A DNA stretch of 64,000 nucleotides. Origin: Plenodomus lindquistii. Lineage: Eukaryota; Ascomycota; Dothideomycetes; Pleosporales; Leptosphaeriaceae. Both the position numbers and the translations under genes were made by a program. The DNA lies in the NCBI GenBank assembly GCA_025504975.1, contig JANUWI010000015.1, positions 310,001 to 374,000 on the forward strand, in the 5' to 3' direction. Position 1 is the stretch's first letter. Each line of letters opens with the position of its first letter. Under the pieces are notes generated by a model. The model saw nothing but the letters and a program-made list of their open reading frames with translations, was not told the origin of the DNA and ran no database searches. Below, in pieces: positions 45,141-57,737 of the stretch.

Positions 45141-46993
45141 TGAGACAAGTCTGTGGGGTTGATGGTTGATCTCGCGACGTTATCCCAGCCAATAGCATGC
45201 AGCTCTTTTTACATGTATCTTGTCAAGCCCAACCCAGAAATCTTGCAGCTCGCAACGACGCTATGCTATGTGAGGATCAGCGGGACCTTGGTATCCGTGT
45301 GCCGGTACCGAGTTTGCGCCTCGAAAGCGAATGCGCAACGGCTGCGGACGACGGGATGTCAACAATAAAGTCTAAACATGAACTACGGCTATTGAACCAT
45401 TCGATTCTACATGATTGTGTCACGCTCAGGCCATTACCATCTATCGCAAATTTTTGCAAGCCAAAGAAAGGAGGGTAAACATGATGCAAGTTCGTTATCA
45501 GATGCTACAATACACCAGAACGCTCTGCATTTGTTTCGTCGACAATTGGGCACCATGGGCTTGTGATGCGTCGATCTTCTCCGCAAACTTTCAATCTGCC
45601 ATGAATCCGTAGTGCTGCCGAAGGGTCCGAACCTATCGGTGAGGATGTTGACTCTCCGCAAACCCTCAACCAGAACCCCAGTTGCCAACACACAGCAAGG
45701 AGTGTTCATGGGATGGGAGCTCGGGCCGAATGCACGTGAGCGACCGACCTTGATGCAGAGTTTGGATAGGACGGCGATGTCGGTAACGACGGGGACAGAC
45801 GACGGGCAGCAGGTGTGATTGAATGTAGTTTTGAACGGACTACGCACGCCGAGCGGCTACAGTGCACCTCGTGGCTGCGTGAAAAATGGATCTGCAGTGA
45901 CGAAAGCTACCCAGCGTAGGGGCATGGCGCGCCGCAAACGTCAAAAGTGTTTCAGGTGTGCGCCGCTGATGGGGCGAAGATTGACGTAGTACCGTAGGTC
46001 CATCTCTATCATTCATTCAGCACGACTTTATCCCCACTGTGCGGTGACGTAAGGCGGGCTAGCTAACCAGGACCCTGCATGATGTGCCCAAACTAGTCTA
46101 GACAGTAGGGTAAACCCGTTGAAAATAGGAAGACAAAACTCGGAGCGCTCGAGGACGACTTCGGAGACGGAGCGAACTGCTGCAGCGATTTCCGTGGCAG
46201 AGCAGACGTGGTTCAAGGATGCTGCCTTGCACCGAGGGGCTGATGATTGGGTAGCAGGCACTGTCTGGCGGGAGTCGACGACGCAGCATGCAGCGTGGCG
46301 TACTATGTATGTGGGTGTGGGCGGGCCTGCTAGTGAGCCTTTGTATGGATCCCATTCAAGCTGTACAGAAAGACTACGATGTATGGTCTGCCTAGGTGTA
46401 TTTGGAAGGACTTGGGAGCATGCCGGGAGGGCCGAGGAGACGTAGTGCATGCATTGGCCGTAATCCATGACCAAGCCAGCGAAAAAAGGTGCCTTCGCCT
46501 TGAGTGCCACTTGCAAGATACATAGCGGCCGCTGTATCTTTTTTGCTTCTGACCTCAATTCCCACGGTACACCTACTTTTGATACCGCACTGCTATTCTC
46601 CACCCGTCGCCGCGCGCAGTCACCCCAGCATTCGCAACGGGGCTCGCGTATCTGACCGCCGACGGGGCCCGAAATCACCACAGCCGCAGGACGGACGATA
46701 GTATTGGAACAAATTGGACTCTGCAGCCGCAACACGCATCGAAACGGCTGTGATCATCTAAGCCATCCTTGCAGCAAACTAGGGGGACGCACGCAGCGAG
46801 ATCTCCCCAGGCGTCATATCTCCACCAAAGGCACCTCTTGCTCAGGCTTGACTTGACCAGCCCCGCTACGTATCACGGCAGCCACTGTCTGCATTGGGAA
46901 CTACGTACATGCCATCATCGATCGCAGCGCCGCCGCATTCCAGCACCAGCTCCAGCTCCTGCTCTACTACAGCTAGAAGCTAGAGCTAGAAAC
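45141..46993. other. 1.9-kb intergenic region
   Basis: A 235-codon minus-strand frame at 46028-46735 has no domain and an unlikely start; I do not call it a gene. The rest shows no recognisable feature. Confidence 0.45.
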
Positions 46994-47056
46994 ATGCAGC
47001 CTCAACCCTCGTCGCCACGCAGTGGACGCAGTAAAAAGATGGCGCCCGTTATTGAG
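46994..47056 (+). other. Possible short upstream exon or uORF of the kinase
   Basis: An ATG at 46994 opens a 21-codon frame (MQPQPSSPRSGRSKKMAPVIE) that ends exactly at a strong GTAAGAG donor (47057). The kinase ATG is at 47572. It may be a 5' exon spliced into the kinase leader (an upstream start) or an alternative N-terminus; no matching acceptor can be chosen confidently. Confidence 0.3.
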
Positions 47057-47115
47057 GTAAGAGCCGATTGTTCATTTCATATGTCCTGCGTCGGCAGCGC
47101 GTCACTACTATACTC

Positions 47116-47155
47116 TACCAGGCAGAGGCAGAGGCAGAGGCAGAGGCAGAGCAAA
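47116..47155. repeat. GCAGAG hexamer microsatellite
   Basis: Five to six tandem copies of a GCAGAG-type hexamer lie in the region upstream of the kinase start. Confidence 0.8.
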
Positions 47156-47571
47156 TGCTGTGGTTGCTGGTACTGGGACTGGCGACTGGTACAGACGCAA
47201 TCAGGCGCATCATCTCGCGCGTAGTCTGTCTGATGCGGCTGGTGCAGCGGGCTCGGGCAGGCATGCCGTCATGAAACGGGCCCGAGCGCCTCGTCTGCTG
47301 CGTCATTGCACTCTCTTGTTCTGGCTGTCCTGCATGTCCTCCCGCTCGGCCTGACACGCCTTCCCCAAGTCTCCCCGTTGTCGTCGTCGTTGGCAATATA
47401 ATCCTGCTGCACTACTCTGCCACCTACCGCTGCGCTACTCTGCACCCACGGTCGCACGCGGCTGTTTTTTTCCTTCTTTCTTTCCTGCAGCCAGCCCCTC
47501 TTGCCCTCGCCTGCACCACCCCGCCATCTTCGCCCACATCCACTGCCACACCACACCCACACCCACTAAAC

Positions 47572-49831
47572 ATGGCTGCCATACAGAACTTCAAAAACTT
47601 CCTGCGCCACGGCAAGCAGGCCCGCCAGAACGCCGAGCCCACGACCAACGTCTCGCCCGTCCACGCCCAGTCGCAGCAGCAGCAGCGGCACCGCGCCCCC
47701 GACCCCGTCCATCATGGCATCACCGAGCCCGCCATGGACCACAAGCCACTGCAACACGGCGCTGCCCCCCACGGCGACTACTCGGTCGGTGCGGGCGCCG
47801 GCGACAACCGCAACATTGCCGCCCAGGCCGGCGCCGCAGCAGAGCGCGCCGCCCACGACAAGCAGCACCGCGAGGCAAAGGCCGCCCAGGTCGACCCCCA
47901 GGTGCTGGAACGCATCGTCGCCGAGGAGCGCGAGGCCAAGGGCAAGCTGCCACGGTATCCCGGCCTCGAGCGCTGGACCCTGCTCGAGAAGATGGGCGAC
48001 GGCGCCTTTTCCAACGTCTACCGCGCACGCGACACGACGGGCCAGTGGGGCGAAGTCGCCATCAAGGTCGTCCGCAAGTTTGAGATGAACTCGCAGCAGG
48101 TTAGTGGCCGCCCCTTGCTCCATGCCCTCCCCCGTCCCGTTCCTTCTGCATCTTCTTATGACATCACTCCGCTCCTCCGCTCCACTCACTTCACTTCACT
48201 TCACTTCACTTCACGTTCAATTGTCTTTGGACGTTACCAACGCACGGTCTGTGTAGGGCGACAAGCATGTCCATCCGGACTTCAAAACGCCAAAGGCAGC
48301 CGAGGTGCGATCAAATCTACCAGTGCAGGTGCTCGGCGTCCCGTCGTGCCATCTCCCCACACTACATCTCCATACAGATTGACAGCGCAGGCACTGACGT
48401 AATGCCCTACAGAGAGCAAACATCCTCAAGGAAGTACAGATTATGCGCCAACTCGATCACCCCAACATTGTGAAGCTCATCGACTTCCACGAGTCACGGC
48501 AGTACTACTTCATTGTCCTCGAGCTTTGCCCCGGCGGCGAGCTGTTCCACCAAATCGTTCGTCTGACGTATTTCTCCGAGGATCTTTCAAGACACACCAT
48601 CATTCAGGTTGCAAACGCACTGCAATACCTGCACGAGGAGGCTGGTGTAGTACATCGGTTCGTATACTCATTGTCGTTTCAGGGGGTGCTTTAACTGACG
48701 TCATTGGATAGTGACATCAAGCCTGAAAACCTGCTCTTCTATCCCACACCGTTTGTTCCCACACGCAACCCCAAGCCAAAAGGTCCCGATGACGAGGACA
48801 AGGCTGATGAGGGCGAGTTTGTCAAGGGCAAGGGTGCCGGTGGCATTGGTCTAATCAAGATTGCCGATTTTGGTCTTTCCAAGGTCATCTGGGACACCCA
48901 AACCATGACGCCATGTGGAACTGTCGGTTACACCGCTCCCGAAATCGTCAAGGATGAGCGCTACTCCAAGAGTGTCGACATGTGGGCATTGGGATGTGTC
49001 CTATATACATTGCTCTGTGGTTTCCCTCCCTTCTACGACGAGTCGATTCAGACGCTTACCGAGAAGGTTGCTCGTGGTCAATATACCTTCCTCTCGCCAT
49101 GGTGGGACGACATCTCCAAGCCCGCACAAGATCTGGTATCACATCTTTTGACCGTTGACCCTGAAAAGCGATACGATATCAACCAGTTCCTGAACCACCC
49201 CTGGATCCGCGAGGCTAACGAACCCACCTACTCCGCTTATGATGCACCACCACTTGCCACCCCCGCTGCCCTGAGAAAGGACCGTCTGCAACCCGACTTC
49301 TCTCACCTCGAGTCCCCCGGCGCTCGCCGCATGGACTTCCGTTCTCCCGGCGCTGTCAACCTACGCGAGGTCTTCGACGTAAGTTACGCCGTGCACCGCC
49401 AAGAAGAAGAGGGCAAGCGCAAGAAGCAATTCAAGCAAGGCTACCGCGGCGCCAACGCCATCAACTCGCTCAATGCGCTCGACGAAAATGACGACGATGA
49501 CGAATACGCCGCTGAGTCTGTGCCTTATGAGGGCTCATCCCAGCACCCGCCTGCCAAGCTGCCCAAGTCCCAGGCCAACGATGTCACAAGCGTAGAACAG
49601 AAGATGCGCAACACGACACTTTCCGCGGCTGCGCAGGCACGGCAACCACGTACCCAGGAGCGCGGATATGGTCAGCATAGTCCGGCCGTTGCGGCAGCGG
49701 CGAAGCGTCAAGTTAAGAACAAGGGCGCGTTTGAACTGAGCTTGGACAGCGCAACATTGTTGGGTAGGAGGGCGAAAAAGGCGCCTGAGCCCAGTGGGCT
49801 GAGAAACGATATCAGTGTTGGTGGTACATGA
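47572..49831 (+). CDS. srkA: CAMK-type stress kinase, Rck2/SrkA-like
   Basis: This is a serine/threonine kinase of the MAPK-activated Rck1/Rck2/Srk1/SrkA group, which acts downstream of the Hog1/SakA stress pathway. ATG 47572 gives MAAIQNFKNFLRHGKQARQN. The glycine loop is KMGDGAFSNVY, with the catalytic Lys in EVAIKVV. HRDIKPENLL is joined across the intron at 48658-48711, the magnesium loop is IADFGLSK, and CGTVGYTAPEIV marks the activation segment. Introns at 48100-48256 and 48305-48412 enclose a small exon (GDKHVHPDFKTPKAAE). An insert rich in charged residues (KPKGPDDEDKADEGEF) lies between HRD and DFG, typical of this group. The C-terminal tail (GAFELSLDSATLLGRR) fits the SrkA family. 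One intron carries a TTCAC pentamer repeat (about 48185-48213). Confidence 0.9.
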
Positions 49832-51620
49832 CAATCACCGCCTCAGCATATGGAGGAGTCAAGGCTAGGCAAGGACTGGTGAGATGTCGTAGCGAGTGAC
49901 TGAGTGGGTCAGTCAGTAGCATATTGGGAATCTCAACCTGGCGTTTTTCTTTTTTTCCACCCTTTCCTTTTATCCAATTTTTTTTTCTTTGTTTCGGGAG
50001 ATGGGGTCATGGGTACGATGGTATGGCTTCTCTATCTCTTGTGTGTGTGTGTGTGATTTTCCATTCACGGCATTGGTGAGATGTTGGGATGGGGAAACGG
50101 GCCATGAAATGGTTGTATGGCTCAATGAGGGAGGTAGAGATATAAATTCATGGCATTGTATCGGAGTAAGTAGAAGAACAGGGCGGGTTGTAGTGTAGTG
50201 TTAGCTCTTGGAGAATGGAGAGGAAATTAAAATCAAATGAAATGCATTAAAAATTAAAAAAAAAGTAGATTGAGAATAAAAAATTAAGATGACGTGCGTT
50301 CGTCAGGCGTTGGTTGGTATGTCAATTGCATACCTTGACGTCTAGTGTAGATTTGAATCAGGATACCTGACCCCGCGCGCAATATGTACGTACACAGCAG
50401 CAAAATTTCAACATGGCAATAAGAACAAGTCAAATAAAAGGAAAAAAAATGGAAAAAAAATGGAAAAAAAATGGTAAGGAGTGTTACGTTATGTTATATT
50501 GTGTTATCCTATTCTATCTCCTACCCTATCCTATCCTACTTTCACCACAACTATCTATGTGTCCATGTATACTCCACATCTATCCATCCATCATACTTGA
50601 ACACCCCCTATTCCCCGATTCCCCGATTCCCCAATTTCGTAGAATATAGTAGCTACAGCTACAGGTACAGCTACGCAGCACGCGCGATGCGTATTGTACG
50701 TGTATGTTTATAAACCCCTCTCCTCCTCTCCCTTCCCCTCTTGTCCCCCGCTGTTTGTACTCCTATCCTATCCTATCCTATTCCTACCTAAATAATTCAA
50801 CGAAATGAAAAGAAACGAAATAAAACGAAATGAAACGAAATAGATGTGCTAATAAATTAAGTTAGCAAAGTAACAAGCAATAAGCAAGACATGAATGCTA
50901 ATAGAAAAGGGAGGAGTAGTGAGGGATGGGGAGGGGGAGAGAAAAGGGGGGGGGGGTAATTAAAAGAGAGAGAGAAAGAAAGAAAGAAAGAAAGAAAGGT
51001 GTATGTAGTAAGAAGTAGATGAGATGATAAGAAATACATGCATTGCATGCATGTATGCCGTGGTATAACATGGTATTATACGAGTGTAGAGTGTAGATAA
51101 TAGTAGAAAGAGGTAGTGTTGCTGTACTGTACTGTATTGAGGAACAGGAATAGCAATAGGAAATAGATGGAATAAAATTCCAAACACTACATACATGACG
51201 TATAGAACGTACATTTATACACATGCTAAAGAAAAAGATAGATAGACAGAACACGTTGCATGCAATGCAGTCCAGTCCAGTCCTTGAACAAACAAACAAA
51301 AAAAAAAGAGGTTTCTTGGGAAAAAAAACAACAATGACCATGTATATATGTACTCACTCTACTATATTCTGTATTATGTTCGTGATATGGAAATCCACCT
51401 AATCCGGAATGAATCTCATGTATGTATATGGAAATGGACTCTGACTCTGTAAACACCTTGCTACTCTACTTGCTGCTACCCCGTATCTACTTCCCTCTCT
51501 CTCTCTCTCTCTCGTCAAGTCGATTGAATAATTAGAAACAAGGACGAATGCACACATCCCACACCCACACCCGTGTAACAATGCGTGGTAATGTCTCGAA
51601 ACATTTACACACACACCACT
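49832..51620. repeat. 1.8-kb low-complexity intergenic region
   Basis: No gene is supported. It contains a GT repeat (about 50041-50055), AAAATGG-type triplets (50445-50475), CCTAT repeats (50520-50540, 50765-50785), a G run (50946-50956), an AAAG repeat (50972-50997) and a CT repeat (51495-51514). The region separates the 3' ends of the kinase and the HMG-CoA reductase gene. Confidence 0.6.
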
Positions 51621-54600
51621 TCACCGTTTCGGCACGGGCCCATGAACACCACTCAACGGCATCAACCCCGCGACCCCCGTAATCGGTGTCTGCGCTCCCG
51701 TAACTGGCGTCATGGGCGCAGGCGTAGGCGCGCGGGAAGGGACATTACTTCTGTTATGCGCCATGTGCGCTTTGACGAGATGGCCCGCGCATAGCGCACT
51801 GTTGAGGCTCAATTCACCGGCTAGGACACCTGCGGCGATGATGCGGGCGAGTTGGCGCGCGTTGTCGCCTGGGGAAGTTGGGTGGGCACCGCGGACGCCG
51901 AGGAGGTCGAGCATGGCGGATTGGGGTTCGAGGATTGTGCCGCCGCCGATGGTGCCGACTTCGATTGAGGGCATGGAGACGGAAATTTGGAGGTCGCCGC
52001 GGACGCTGGGGGGAGTTGTTAGAATGTGTGTGCGTTTGGAGGGAAAGAGGGGATGGGGAAAGGGAACCTACTTGTTCATGATGGTGATGCAGTTTGCGCT
52101 TTCGACTACTTGGGCGGGATCCTGGCCTGTTGCTAGGAAGATGGCGGCTACGATGTTGGCGGCGTGGGCGTTGAAGCCACCCATTGCTCCTGCCATTGCG
52201 GATCCGATCAGGTTCTTGGAAATGTTCATTTGTACGAGGTCTTCAACCTCGCATTTCAGCACGGATTTGACAACTGCGCCGGGGATAATGGCTTCGGCGA
52301 CGACACCCTTGCCACGACCGTCGATCCAGTTGATTGCCGCGGCCTTTTTGTCGGTACAGTAATTACCCGAGACAGTAACGACACGCATGTCGTCGAAGCC
52401 GGCCTCGGTCGCCATAACGGTAAGCGCATGCTCGACGCCCTTGGAGATCATGTTCATGCCCATTGCGTCGCCAGTAGTGGCGCGGAAGCGGACGTAGATG
52501 TTTGTTCCCGCAATGGCAGACTTCATGGATTGGAGGCGGGCGAAACGGGACGTGGAGTTGAAGGCGTCCTTCATGGTGCGTTGGCCCTCGTCAGAATCGA
52601 GCCAGTTCTTTGCGGCACCTGCTCGTGCGAGAGATTCGAACCCGATACATGGTCCACGGGTCATTCCGTCACCAGTGACAACGGTAACTGCACCACCGCC
52701 AGCATTGATAGCCTTGGCACCTCTTGAAGTTGAAGCAACGAGCACACCTTCGGTAGTAGCCATGGGGAGGAAGTAGTTTTGACCATCGATCAAAATGGGA
52801 CCAGCAACACCGAGAGGAAGGGGTAGGTAACCCACGACATTCTCACAGCATGCGCCGTGAACGAGGTCGTAGTTGTAGTCCTTGTATGGGAGCAGCGAGC
52901 TCTCCAACAGTGTCGAAGTCTCGCGTGTGGCGTGTGTGCGGGAAACCAGACCACGGCGGATCTTAACGGCGCGTGTCTTATCACCAAGAGTCTTTTCGAG
53001 AGCGTAACCTGGAATCTTGCCCCTGAGCGACATCTCCACGAGCTCTTCGTCAGTCATCTTAGGTGCTTGCTTGTCCTTGACCATCTGCTCCAGGACTTCG
53101 GTGGGGCGGTTGGGCTGCAGTTGCTGTTCGTCACTGGGTCCAGATGGAATCTCTGACACGGGTCTTTGTGGCGGAAGCCGAGTGGTCAAAGGCTGGAGAG
53201 CACGAGGTTGGTCGTCAGGGCCAGGAGTACGAGGCGGTGTCGGCATGTGTATACTAGATACACGTGGAGTCTGTGGTACTGAGAGAGCTCCATCTTGGAC
53301 CTCGGATGGAAGAGGTGGTTCGAGGGCCTTGTGTGGCTCCTTGATGGTCCAGCGGGCAGCATTGAAGAGGTAACCGTTCAGGACCACGCTCATGACAAGA
53401 GCCAGAATGATCCACTTGCTGAGAAAAGGGTCTTCCAGGGACTTTAGTACGCCATCAACAATGTGCGAGCTGATGTTTGATCCAAAAGCAGACTCGCCGT
53501 CGGTGCCAATGGGCTCAGCATAATGAACAGAGGGGAACTCAAGCTCGTATTTGATGGGCATGAGGACTGTGACAATGACAGATGTCCCCGCAGCCTTGGC
53601 GCGCTCGAGAATGAGGTCAAGTCCACTTCCAGCAACCTTGAAGGGGTCCAGAGGCAGCGAAGCGCTGACACCAGATACGCGGGATACCTGGCTGGGAGAG
53701 AGTCCGAAACGTAGTGTCACTATGTTGAGAACATTTACGAGGATGAAGCCTGCGACCATGAATACCTTGAACTTGGGATACGTGATTTTTTTCCCAAAGA
53801 CGGTGGTGGTGTGGCTTTGGGCTTGAACGTCACGCGCGCTAGGCCAGTCGTTGTTACGGGCCACATTCTCTGCGACCTTGCCATCGACACCGTCATCCTC
53901 GAGAGCCCTACGGAGTGCAACGTGACGCTTGATCCTGTTAATCTCCAGCTTGATGGTGAGAATGGCGGTGTAGAAGGTCAGGAGCATCATGGCGTCGAAG
54001 AGTAGGATCCAAGCAGCGAGGAAGCAGAACTGTCGCAATCCACCCTGAATCCCCGACATGGCACCGGCAACCAGGATCAAGATTTCAAAAAAGTAGTCGC
54101 GTACAATCTCGAACCCAGTCCGCTTGATGGCAGTCTGCACAGCCGACTGAATTGTAAAAGATTCTCCACGAGACTCGTCTGTTGGGCGGCGCGCGTCCAG
54201 TGAAGCGGAAAGGACAGCCTTTGTGAGGACAATGGGCTTCTCGAAGCCGATGATGACGACTAGGAAAGGCAGACCTTCGGACAAGAGAATCATGTTGATG
54301 GGTACCCCCACATAGGTGGTGACGGCAAGACCGAAGAGGAAGGCGAAAGCGGATTCGAGGAGGACGGCTGTGGCGAGCCAGAAGTTGGATCCCAAGCGCC
54401 TCATGGCGAGGAAGAGCGAGACAAAGGTTAGGTGCATGGCGAGGTATCCCAAAGCCATGATGGCGATGTCGCCGGTATCAGCGTTCTTGAGCAAGTCGAC
54501 AAACGAAGTCCACGAATCGGTGAACCAATTGCGCACGCCTCCTGGGGCAGCGCCGTTTTTGGAAGCCCTCATCATCCACTTCTTCTCCTCGTGGGTGCCG

Positions 54601-55244
54601 TGGTTGATGAAGCCATGTGTCTTGGCAGTCTTCTCGGGCGCCGGCATTTCCTGCATGGCCATGAGGAAGTCGGGGGCCTCTGCGTATGGAATCGAGTAGG
54701 CGAGCGAGGTGTCGTGGGAGAGAGTGGAGAAGGAGCTGGACGAGCTGGGGAGGAGTTGTGCAGAGACATTGGTGGGCACGGCCTGCTGCGAAGGGGCCGA
54801 GTTGATTGTGCTGGAGTCGGGGAAGACGAGGGTCACGAGGGCGAATTCTTGGGCCGCCTGCGCCATGTCAGTCGGGCCAGTTGCCGTCATGTCGTCGTGG
54901 TCGCATACCTTTTGCGAGTGCATGTCTGTCGTGCTCTCTTGGGCCTCCCACTGCCATGACGTCTCCTGGCCCGCCCTCAGTCGCTTGCTGCCCGCCAGCA
55001 GGGTGTGGAAGTCTACGCGGCCCGTCGCCTCTTCTATGCCGCTCTCTAGCAGGCCCTTGTCGAGCACGCCGAGGTACGAGTAGCTGGCGAGGAAGGCAAT
55101 GGTGACGATTGTGTGGATTGGGTGCGTGCATGCCTTCTTTGCGACGGACAGCAGGAGGGGCGAGACATGGCGGTCGAACCAGGCCGGCGTCGTCTTCTGG
55201 GGCTCACTCGAGGCCTGCCAGCGGCTGGTGAGGTATCCGAGCAT
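51621..55244 (-). CDS. hmg1: HMG-CoA reductase (mevalonate pathway)
   Basis: This ER-membrane enzyme makes mevalonate from HMG-CoA with NADPH, the control step for ergosterol and isoprenoids. ATG 55242-55244 gives MLGYLTSRWQASSEP. A polytopic N-terminal half with a sterol-sensing-like region (ALGYLAMHLTFVSLFLAMRR, ILILVAGAMSGIQGGLRQF) is joined by a Pro/Ser-rich linker to the catalytic domain. Catalytic landmarks are MATTEGVLVASTSRGAKAI with the essential Glu, TGDAMGMNMISKGVEHAL, NWIDGRGKGVVAEA, and GGFNAHAANIVAAIFLATGQ. An intron at 52006-52071 joins ESANCITIMN to VRGDLQISVSMPSIEVGTIG. The last exon carries the late catalytic His in LVKAHMAHNRS and ends in a Pro/Thr-rich tail. The full length of about 1,185 residues is normal. 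Confidence 0.95.
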
Positions 55245-56175
55245 GTTGGCGTGGTGCCGCTCGCTGGCGGTGGTTCAGCGGGGAGGGGAGCGGGGTGTGC
55301 TATGAGGGCGAGGGCCTTTGCATGGGGTGGGTGGCTGGCATCATGTCAGTGTCGGGGTTTATTCATGTCTGGCGTGTCGGTGTTTAATTCATGTCAGTGT
55401 CGGTGTTTATTCATCAAGCCACTTACACAAACTCTGGCTGCTAGACGCTGCACGCTGCACGCTGCACACTGCACGCTGCACGCACGACACGCAATGGCGA
55501 CAACAGAAACCACGCCCAAAATGCGTCTCAGTGGAGGGGCACGCACACAAAAGGGACACAGGCCTGGGCGAGGATGTGCGGCGGGAGAGTGCACGACAGC
55601 CCCATGCTCTCTCTCTCTCTCTCTCTAGGTGTACTCTAGCATCGGCAGCCGAAGCCCCCTGCCAAAGCGTGTTTCCGCGACTTTTTTGAGCAAAAGTGCC
55701 GCTAGCCTGCCTCGGCCTCACCGCTTTGGCGCCCCCCGTCCACGCCAACCAACATGGCTATTCGACGGCTCACGGCTCACGGCTCACGGCACACACCACG
55801 ATAACAAAGCGCGCTGACCGTGCATGCGCCTAGTATTGTTGTTCTGCTGTCATCCTGCGCCGTGGTCATGCCCACCCATCATCCATCGTGAAGCTGCGTC
55901 GTCTGTCACTTCTGCCAGCGCCACTTACCGTACCATGACGCGCATGGTGAAATTTCAAGACGTTGCTCAACCGGTTGAGAGGCGCTCCAATCATCTCAAC
56001 GTACCCAACCTGATCTTCAGGGGACGCCAATCAAATTTTGGTCCCTTGTTCCTTGCTTGTAGCACATCTTGGCATTATACCCCCCCACTACAATCGTGTA
56101 GTACATACATAGTAGTACACTCTCGACAAGCTACAAGAATATCGACTACGAAAAAGCTCATCTGTGCCCATGCAG
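55245..56175. other. HMG-CoA reductase promoter region and flanking repeats
   Basis: About 930 bp upstream of hmg1. It contains a GCACGCT-type repeat (about 55442-55490) and a CT repeat (55607-55627). No gene is supported. Confidence 0.5.
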
Positions 56176-57453
56176 TCAGTACGCCGGTGCAACGCCCCAA
56201 GCAGCTCCAAAGTGAACCTCAGTCTGCACCCCACCCAACTCTACATCCTTTTTCGTGCCCTCGAGATTGCTAAAATACCCATCGCCTCCCACGACACCAT
56301 CCGCATCAACCTCCCACACTCCATCAAGCACCAGAAACTTCCAAAACGTCAGCACCTCTCTCAACGTAGCCAGCGGTCTTGCGCGCATCCATGGACACCA
56401 TCCACTGTGATACGTGAATAACGTATCACGCCCTTTGCCATCAACAAACAACACCGCGTCGCCCCAGTCTTCCTCGGGATAAAGATACAATCCCGCCCTC
56501 CGCTCAAGCAGTACCGATCCGCGGCCCCAGAAGTCATCGAACCTGCGACTCGCCGGGCGTGCAATCCTTGCATCGCTAGGAAACAGTAGCACAGGAGCGA
56601 GACCACGATCACGATAAGACTGGCGCTGCGCATCGTCTTCCGGCTTATTACCAATGGCGAGTCTGCGCTCGCTATCCGCTGCCTCATTGGCATGAATCGC
56701 TTCAAAAGTCAATGTGCTCCAGGTCTTGACTCCCGGAGCAACATTCAACCCAGGATACCTTGGCGCACGCGCCCGAGTCAAGAATTCTCGTTGAAAAGCA
56801 TGCTCGCACCACTGATGTGCCACCGCCATCTCCACCATCATCGCAGTCTCGCTTCTCCGCTCAGGTAGAACCGGCATCCTCTCTTCTATCGCAGTCACCA
56901 GCCCCTCCCACGCCAGCACCGCCTGTTCCAAATCCCACTCCCCCCACTCCCGCATGCACACTCCCCCATCTATCCGAATCTTCCCAACATCCCACATCAT
57001 CACCCACCGCGACAAGATCTCCACAAGCGGCATCCACGAATCCTCAGGCGGAAATCCAAGCCCCGGATCAATCCAACATGCTACTTCGCGCTCTTGATCG
57101 AAAAACAACCCACCCTCGTTTTCCAAACTGAGAGATATGTCAGGGTAGAGGAGAATGATGGCGTCTCCGTAGGCGGAAAATTGAGGCCAGGAGCGGTAGT
57201 GGTAGAAGGACTGGGGGTTTGGGGGCTGGCAGAATGGTAATATGGCTGTGGAATCTTCTTGTGCGCGCCAGGATGATATGTTAGCGAGGAAGGTAAGCAT
57301 GGCCGGTGAGAGGCGGGCGTCTGCGGCGTGGGCACTAAGGACGTCCTGGAGTGGCTGGATGGATGGGTTGGCTTGTGTGACGAGCTGTACTAGTTGGTTG
57401 TGGAGAGATGCGCATTCGTTGGGGTCGAATTGTGATGGGTCAGGACTCGACAT
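56176..57453 (-). CDS. Hypothetical protein, 425 residues
   Basis: I do not recognise the family. A single exon starts at ATG 57451-57453 (MSSPDPSQFDPNECASLHNQ). The protein is soluble-looking, with no signal peptide or membrane helix. It contains an acidic, aromatic-rich middle (WIDPGLGFPPEDSWMPLVEI, FHYRSW-like stretches) and a C-terminal part with FDDFWGRGSVLLERRAGLY, TYHSGWCPWMRAR and the glycine-rich DGVVGGDGYFSNL. Length and codon texture support a real gene. Confidence 0.7.
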   Translation of the reverse strand: MSSPDPSQFDPNECASLHNQLVQLVTQANPSIQPLQDVLSAHAADARLSPAMLTFLANISSWRAQEDSTAILPFCQPPNPQSFYHYRSWPQFSAYGDAIILLYPDISLSLENEGGLFFDQEREVACWIDPGLGFPPEDSWMPLVEILSRWVMMWDVGKIRIDGGVCMREWGEWDLEQAVLAWEGLVTAIEERMPVLPERRSETAMMVEMAVAHQWCEHAFQREFLTRARAPRYPGLNVAPGVKTWSTLTFEAIHANEAADSERRLAIGNKPEDDAQRQSYRDRGLAPVLLFPSDARIARPASRRFDDFWGRGSVLLERRAGLYLYPEEDWGDAVLFVDGKGRDTLFTYHSGWCPWMRARPLATLREVLTFWKFLVLDGVWEVDADGVVGGDGYFSNLEGTKKDVELGGVQTEVHFGAAWGVAPAY

Positions 57454-57737
57454 GGTGGAGCAATGAGTTCAAGTGGTCCAGGTTTGTTGTTCTGAAGAAA
57501 TGTTGTATGTGTAGATTAACAAGCGTACAATTTCGCCTGCCTCTGACAAAGCCTCAGTCTACTAGTTATTCCAGCTACTGAATTACGCTAGTTAAAGAAC
57601 AGCCTAGCGTAAGTACCGGTAAGAACTCACAGCACCAGTTATGAGATACATAGGTGCTTACAACATCTGATTCTACAACTCCCTCTACACCTAAACGCCA
57701 TATCCCATGCCAGTCCCTAACCCCCCTCACACCGCCA

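Noticed and set aside
46028..46735. 235-codon frame on the minus strand
   Set aside because: Start is not ATG-supported, no recognisable domain, Cys/Pro-scattered composition.
47566..48189. Long minus-strand frame opposite the kinase start
   Set aside because: Antisense of the GC-rich kinase exon with strong codon bias; no domain.
52164..52727. Long plus-strand frame opposite HMG-CoA reductase
   Set aside because: Antisense of conserved catalytic exon; not an independent gene.
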